The translations under genes and the position numbers were made by a program. Below are positions 61,201 through 64,000 of a stretch of 64,000 nucleotides of DNA, in pieces; within the stretch, counting starts at the first letter, position 1; every line of letters begins with the position of its first letter. The notes under the pieces were generated by a model. That model made no database searches, was not told where the DNA came from, and was given only the letters and a program-made list of their open reading frames with translations. The stretch is from Microglena sp. YARC (taxonomy: Eukaryota > Chlorophyta > Chlorophyceae > Chlamydomonadales > Chlamydomonadaceae), in the NCBI GenBank assembly GCA_022414725.1, contig CM039463.1, forward strand, positions 20,897,822 through 20,961,821, written 5' to 3'.

Positions 61201-63231
61201 ACTTGATATCTCCACTGTACAACACTCTGCTGGATGTCTCAACCCTTCAGCATTCTCCTTGATATCTTGGCCTCACAGCGTTCTACTCGATACCTCCAAC
61301 CTACAGTTGCGCACTTGATATCTCCACTGTGCAACACTCTGCTTGATATCTTAACCATACAGCATTCTACATAATACCTCCAACCTACACTTGATATCTC
61401 CAATGTACAACACTCTGCTTGATACCTGAACCCATCAGCATTCTCCTTGATATCTGGACCACACAGTATTCTAGTTGAGAACTTTACCCCTACCCCGACC
61501 ATACAGCATTCTACTTGACAACCTTACCCTGACCCCGACCATACAGCTTTCTTCTTGACAACTTTACCTCTACCCCTACTTGACAACTTTACCCCTAATT
61601 TTGTCTTTGTGTATATCTTGCAGCCAACTGGTCGCCCTTTGCCTGTTACAGGGAAAATCAAGTTTTGCTACCTGTTTTGCACATACAACCTCCAACCTCA
61701 ACGCACCCCCCTCCCCCACCCATTCACCCTAACCCCCTTCCTCCCGCCCACCCCCACCGCCCCACCCCACCCTAACGCCTTCCTCCCGCCCCACCCCACC
61801 CTAACCCCTTCCTCCCGCCCCACCCCACCCTAACGCCTTCCTCCCGCCCCACCCCACCCTAACCCCCTTTCTCCCGCCCCACCCCACCCTAACCCCCTTC
61901 CTCCCGCCCCACCCCACCCTAGCTCCCTTCCTCCCGCCCCACCCCACCCTAACCCCTTCCTCCCGCCCCATCCCACCCTAACTCCCTTCCTCCCCTCAAA
62001 TTTTGTGGTTTCCTCTATCTTGCAGCCAACTGGTCGATCCTCGGGAGGGCAACGGGGGGGCTTCAAGCCTCCTGTTGTCGTGGCCGCAGTGCAACCAGCC
62101 CAGAATACAGGAGGTACGGTTTGGAGGGGGGGCTGTGCAAGAGTATCCATAGAATCTTGCAAATATTAAGAGCACTTTTTTCTTTCAACGGCGCCTTGCC
62201 ATTCCGCCGCTGCATTGTGTCGCATGGGTCTGGCTAAACTAGTCAGAAATGGCCCCTCGAACCCCCTGGGCTCCAAACTTCGCGCTCCGTGCGGTTAGGG
62301 GGGCAGTGTGTTGCACTGAGGTCGCACTGATTCGCTCGTCGCGTCGCACAAAACAAACAGAGCTCGAGTGGCTTGGGGCTTGCCGCAACAAAGCAGACCA
62401 AATATATTGTACATGCTTAAGCAACTGCGAGTAAAATCGCCGCAAAATTATATAAAAATATTGGTCAAGTGCACAATTAGAAGTTGGGAAAAGTTCTGTT
62501 GTCTCCCACGTGAACCTTTGGTGGAAGTCAAGTGCACAATTACACACTACAGCATCAGGGCATTGGCCCGTCTTAAAAATAAGGGTTTCTCAACCTCCTC
62601 TCAACCCCTTAAAAAGGGTTCTAATGGCTTTAAAATAAAGAATAACCCAAGAGTGATTGCTGTCCTGTCTCTAATGTTCTCTCAGTTTTGCAGCAGCACC
62701 AACCCTCGAATAGTGGGAGAGGTCCCAAAGGGAGCGATGCCGGACGCACTTGAGGTAGGCGAACTCACACCAAACAAGCAGCACTAATGTTGTCTGACAA
62801 ACTGCTTTACCACTGAACATGTGCCGTCCTGATGCTTCTCAGGTTTCCAGCAGAACCAGGTTTCCAGCAGAACCTTCAAATGGTGGGCGAGGTCCCGGAG
62901 GGAGTGATGCGGGCGGCACTGTGGGTAGGTGAACTCTCACCAAACGAGCAACACAAACGTTGTGTGAAAAGCTGCTTTACTTATCAACGTATATTGCCCT
63001 GACATTTAACAGGTTTCCAGCAGCACCAACCTTCGAATGGTGGAAGAGGTCCCGGAGGGAGCGATACCGGCGGCACTGGGGGGAGGTGGACCCACACCAA
63101 ACGAGCCGCCCCTGATCAGAGCACGCGCACCAATGGCGGGAGCACCACACACTCAGGCGCTTGGGGAGGGGCGGCTAGGCGAGCGCAAGATGATGACATC
63201 GTTAATGACGAGGACGATGTCCAGCCTGCAG
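55092..63231 (+). CDS. Unrecognised plus-strand gene, at least six exons
   Basis: Exons 55,092-55,278, 55,768-55,847, 57,826-57,915, 59,225-59,398, 62,026-62,113 and 63,021-63,231 all have usable splice sites, and the first four join in phase. The N-terminal part is probably helical (QLAKDILKQLLTPIRTTHTS, SLLVAAAHSALNADAG, QRLRATLHAAETNGDTSSIL, LVGAFKEFTLFSAALQQAGK). The later part is Gln-, Ser- and Gly-rich with an acidic patch (RAQDDDIVNDEDDVQPA). No domain family is recognised. The join from 62,113 (phase 1) to 63,021 (best frame phase 0) does not fit, so an exon is missing or a border is wrong. The gene may run past the window. Confidence 0.65.
55279..55767 (+). other. Intron P0, unique sequence
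   Basis: A minus-strand frame (55,380-55,655) is open but lacks splice support. CCAATTCGAAAATTCGAATC at 55,587 is a palindrome-like block with a B-box-like GGATTCGAAT on the minus strand, perhaps a decayed tRNA-derived element. Confidence 0.4.
55768..55847 (+). CDS. Plus-strand gene, exon P1
   Basis: Weak acceptor GTTGAG, good donor CTCCAG|GTAGCT. It encodes (M)NMEPGQRLRATLHAAETN, GDTSSILQ in phase with both neighbours. It could alternatively be a first exon starting at the ATG at 55,773. Confidence 0.65.
55848..57825. repeat. Intron P1: two tandem arrays and several dispersed repeats
   Basis: 56,295-56,515 repeats GTTGTCTGATGATAGTCGAA, GAATCTGATCAAACTTTG about four times. 56,600-57,140 repeats CTTGCAAGGTCTTGCAAGGA, ATCAGATAAATCTGGAAGAA about nine times. 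Short dispersed elements lie at 56,686-56,760 and 56,988-57,072 (AAACAGGCTGGCCCCCTCAA), 57,335-57,425 and 57,648-57,765. Confidence 0.8.
57826..57915 (+). CDS. Plus-strand gene, exon P2
   Basis: Acceptor CACCGTGCAG, donor ACCAAG|GTATGT, both strong. It encodes ALDLVGAFKEFTLFSAALQQ, AGKAKEASTK in phase 0. It is amphipathic and probably helical. Confidence 0.8.
57945..58022 (-). repeat. Short dispersed repeat, reverse copy
   Basis: GCGTGAGGTTGAGGGGGCCA, GCCCGTTCGCTTGCACTGGG is the reverse of the element at 56,988 and 58,795. Confidence 0.75.
58055..58250 (-). mobile_element. MITE, reverse orientation
   Basis: CAACAGCTTCTAGGCAGCTC, TTTGAGCCAGCCACTGGGCT on the left and AGCCAGTCAGGGGAGCTGCG, TAGGAGCTGTTGCT on the right form diverged inverted ends. 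The interior GTGTCAGCTTCAAAG is the reverse of the family core. Confidence 0.8.
58300..58490 (+). mobile_element. MITE, forward orientation, diverged
   Basis: GTAGCAGCTTCTTGGCAGCT is followed by GTGTCTGAAAGCTGACAAGA and then CCCAGTGGCTGGCTA, GGGAAGCGGCTGGGAGT. It lies 50 bp from the previous copy, so the two are tail to head. Confidence 0.7.
58795..59224 (+). repeat. Dispersed repeat copies and two upstream copies of exon P3
   Basis: Two AAACAGGCTGCCCCCCTCAA elements (58,797-58,875 and 59,135-59,215) flank two 5'-edge copies of exon P3: TTGCTTGCAGGCCTCGGCAG, CCATGCTTGCACGTTCGAAT, GCATCAAACCCAAAGCAACA (about 58,884) and TTACTTGCAGGCCTCGGCAG, TTATGCATGCAAATAAGG (about 59,009). The dispersed repeat seems to have been carried along by the duplication. 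Confidence 0.85.
59225..59398 (+). CDS. Plus-strand gene, exon P3
   Basis: Acceptor TTACTTGCAG, donor TCACAG|GTATGG. It encodes ASAAMHARWDASNPKQQLQQ, EPSLNQRVDQVTDIFSSRHS, DQQCGNRDIHGQPHVSSQ in phase 0. The first copy at 58,884 also stays open and encodes a similar start (ASAAMLARSNASNPKQQLQQ). Confidence 0.8.
59399..60640. other. Intron P3, first part: dispersed repeats and AT palindromes
   Basis: Repeat copies lie at 59,460-59,515 and 59,580-59,712 (CGATTTGTTGGGGCCCAGTT, CATCAGTGCTTG ... TGGACTGTAACA). A poly-C tract is at 59,831-59,847. 60,300-60,530 holds TACGATATATC and ATATATTGTACAATATAT palindromes. Nothing coding. Confidence 0.6.
60640..61600 (+). repeat. 30-40-bp tandem array in intron P3
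   Basis: CAGCATTCTACTTGATATCT, TGACCACA and CTACAGTTGTGCACTTGATA, TCTCCACTGTACAACACTCT, GCTTGATATCTTCACC alternate for almost 1 kb. Higher-order units of about 150-170 bp are visible. Confidence 0.88.
61605..62025 (+). repeat. Exon P4 edge copy and CTAAC-plus-pyrimidine array
   Basis: One upstream copy of the exon P4 acceptor edge (TATATCTTGCAGCCAACTGG, TCGCCC) is at about 61,612. About eight copies of CCCCACCCTAACCCCTTCCT, CCCGCCCCAC follow (61,725-61,998). Each holds a branch-point-like CTAAC and a C/T tract, just before the true acceptor. Confidence 0.9.
62026..62113 (+). CDS. Plus-strand gene, exon P4
   Basis: Acceptor CTATCTTGCAG, donor GGAG|GTACGG. It encodes PTGRSSGGQRGGFKPPVVVA, AVQPAQNTG. 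Gly/Arg-rich, then hydrophobic. Phase 0 start, phase 1 end. Confidence 0.7.
62114..63020 (+). repeat. Intron P4 with two complete small copies of exon P5
   Basis: 62,160-62,650 shows nothing certain. Copies at about 62,690-62,757 (GTTTTGCAGCAGCACCAACC, CTCGAATAGTGGGAGAGGTC, GATGCCGGACGCACTTGAG|GTAGGC) and 62,846-62,930 (TTTCCAGCAGAACCTTCAAA, TGGTGGGCGAGGTCC, GGCACTGTGG|GTAGGT) match exon P5 and still have a donor at a position where P5 has lost its own. Confidence 0.8.
63021..63231 (+). CDS. Plus-strand gene, exon P5
   Basis: Acceptor TTTCCAG (or CAGCAG), donor CCTGCAG|GTTGAG. The preferred frame reads QHQPSNGGRGPGGSDTGGTG, GRWTHTKRAAPDQSTRTNGG and ends RRAQDDDIVNDEDDVQPA. The +1 shadow frame is also open but Met-rich and less protein-like. 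It is longer than its two upstream copies because their donor is mutated here (GGGAGGTGGACCC in place of GTAGGCGAACTC). Confidence 0.6.
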
Positions 63232-63251
63232 GTTGAGATAATTGTTTTTCT

Positions 63252-63450
63252 TCTAAGCTATTTCAGCTATATCAGCAGCTTCTATGCAGCTCTTCTGACT
63301 TGCTATTCATCTAAACCTACTGCGACCTAGTGCACTATGAAGCTGACACAATGAGCTGTCCATAAGTGCTGAAATATTTGGGTGTAGCACAGTGGCTGGG
63401 TTTGGGAGTTGTCTAGAAGCTGCTGAGAAAAGCCAAAACGGAAAAGCTTG
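63252..63450 (+). mobile_element. MITE, forward orientation
   Basis: TTTCAGCTATATCAGCAGCT, TCTATGCAGCTC pairs with GGGAGTTGTCTAGAAGCTGC, TGAGAAAAGCC. The interior has GAAGCTGACACAATGAGCTG. It is 20 bp after exon P5. Confidence 0.82.
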
Positions 63451-63454
63451 GTAG

Positions 63455-63881
63455 GTATGCCTGTCTGCCTGCCTGTCTGCCTGCTTTCCTGCCTGCCTGC
63501 TTGCCTGTCTGCCTGCTTTCCTGCCTGCCTGCTTGCCTGTCTGCCTGCTTTCCTGCCTGCCTGTGTCTGCCTGCTTGCCTGCCTGCCTGCTTGCCTGTCT
63601 GCCTGCTTGCCTGCCTGCCTGCTTGCCTGCCTGCCTGCTTGCCTGTCTGGTGAACGGGGTGACATAGCTAAGTTGCGGTCCAGCCGCAAAGTGAACATAA
63701 ACAACTCAATTTGGGAGTAAGAAATAATTAGACAGCGAGAAAACAATCAATAGATCAAATACAGTAAGCAGCAAGCCTGCTGTCTGCAAATACAGCAAGC
63801 CTGCCTTCGTCTGTCTGTCTGTTTGTCAATCTGTCTGTCTGTGCGTCTGCCTGTCGATCTGTCTGCCTGCCAGCCTGTCTA

Positions 63882-63915
<34 letters not shown>

Positions 63916-64000
63916 AACCTGCCTGCCAACCTACCTGCCAACCTGCCAACCTCCCTGCCTGCCTGCCAACCTGCCTCCCTGCCAACCTGCCTCCCTCCCT
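63455..64000 (+). repeat. CTGC/CTGT tetranucleotide arrays
   Basis: CTGCCTGCCTGCTTGCCTGT-type arrays run at 63,455-63,645 and 63,800-64,000, the second richer in CTGT and CCAACCTGC. The window ends inside it. Confidence 0.93.

Overview
The window is nuclear DNA of a photosynthetic eukaryote, most likely a green-lineage alga. The evidence is spliced genes with GT-AG introns, tRNA-derived SINEs, MITE-like elements, very large low-complexity introns, a chloroplast-type oxygenase gene and a short TTTAGGG-like tract. The species cannot be named from sequence alone. There is no sign of bacterial gene organisation. Most long open frames lie inside tandem repeats and are not genes.

Layout. (1) 1-6.2 kb: the 3' part of an unrecognised minus-strand gene (524-864), a 1.5-kb pyrimidine array on its strand, a gap of exactly 1000 N (2408-3407), and a poly-G array with many single-base indels. 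(2) 6.2-16.6 kb: one isolated plus-strand exon (6476-6592), a candidate N-terminal exon (about 8388-8702), a MITE, a 4.6-kb G/T array, a foldback element and a SINE. (3) 18.6-40.9 kb, plus strand: an 11-exon Rieske non-haem iron oxygenase of the PAO/PTC52/TIC55 family. All ten junctions keep phase and give 574 residues down to the stop, so the 22-kb gene is over 90 % intron. (4) 46.7-54.95 kb, minus strand: an unrecognised gene with a Gln/Ala-rich first exon and at least three further exons. (5) 55.1-63.2 kb and probably beyond, plus strand: an unrecognised gene with at least six exons.

The main discovery is structural. At most exon borders the last or first 25-120 bp of the exon, together with its splice site, is copied in tandem into the adjoining intron, from 1 to about 8 times. 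This is seen in all three genes, on both strands, at donors and acceptors. The copies have diverged and are separated by different simple repeats, so they are not a simple assembly artefact. Related arrays amplify splice signals instead of exon sequence: about two dozen TACTAAC motifs before one exon, and CTAAC-plus-pyrimidine units before another. Some copies appear to have become coding: an Ala-rich insert, an exon lengthened by loss of a donor, and a ladder of five complete mini-exons.

The genes do not form an operon-like unit. The oxygenase would act in chlorophyll metabolism or at the chloroplast envelope. The functions of the other genes are not recognised.
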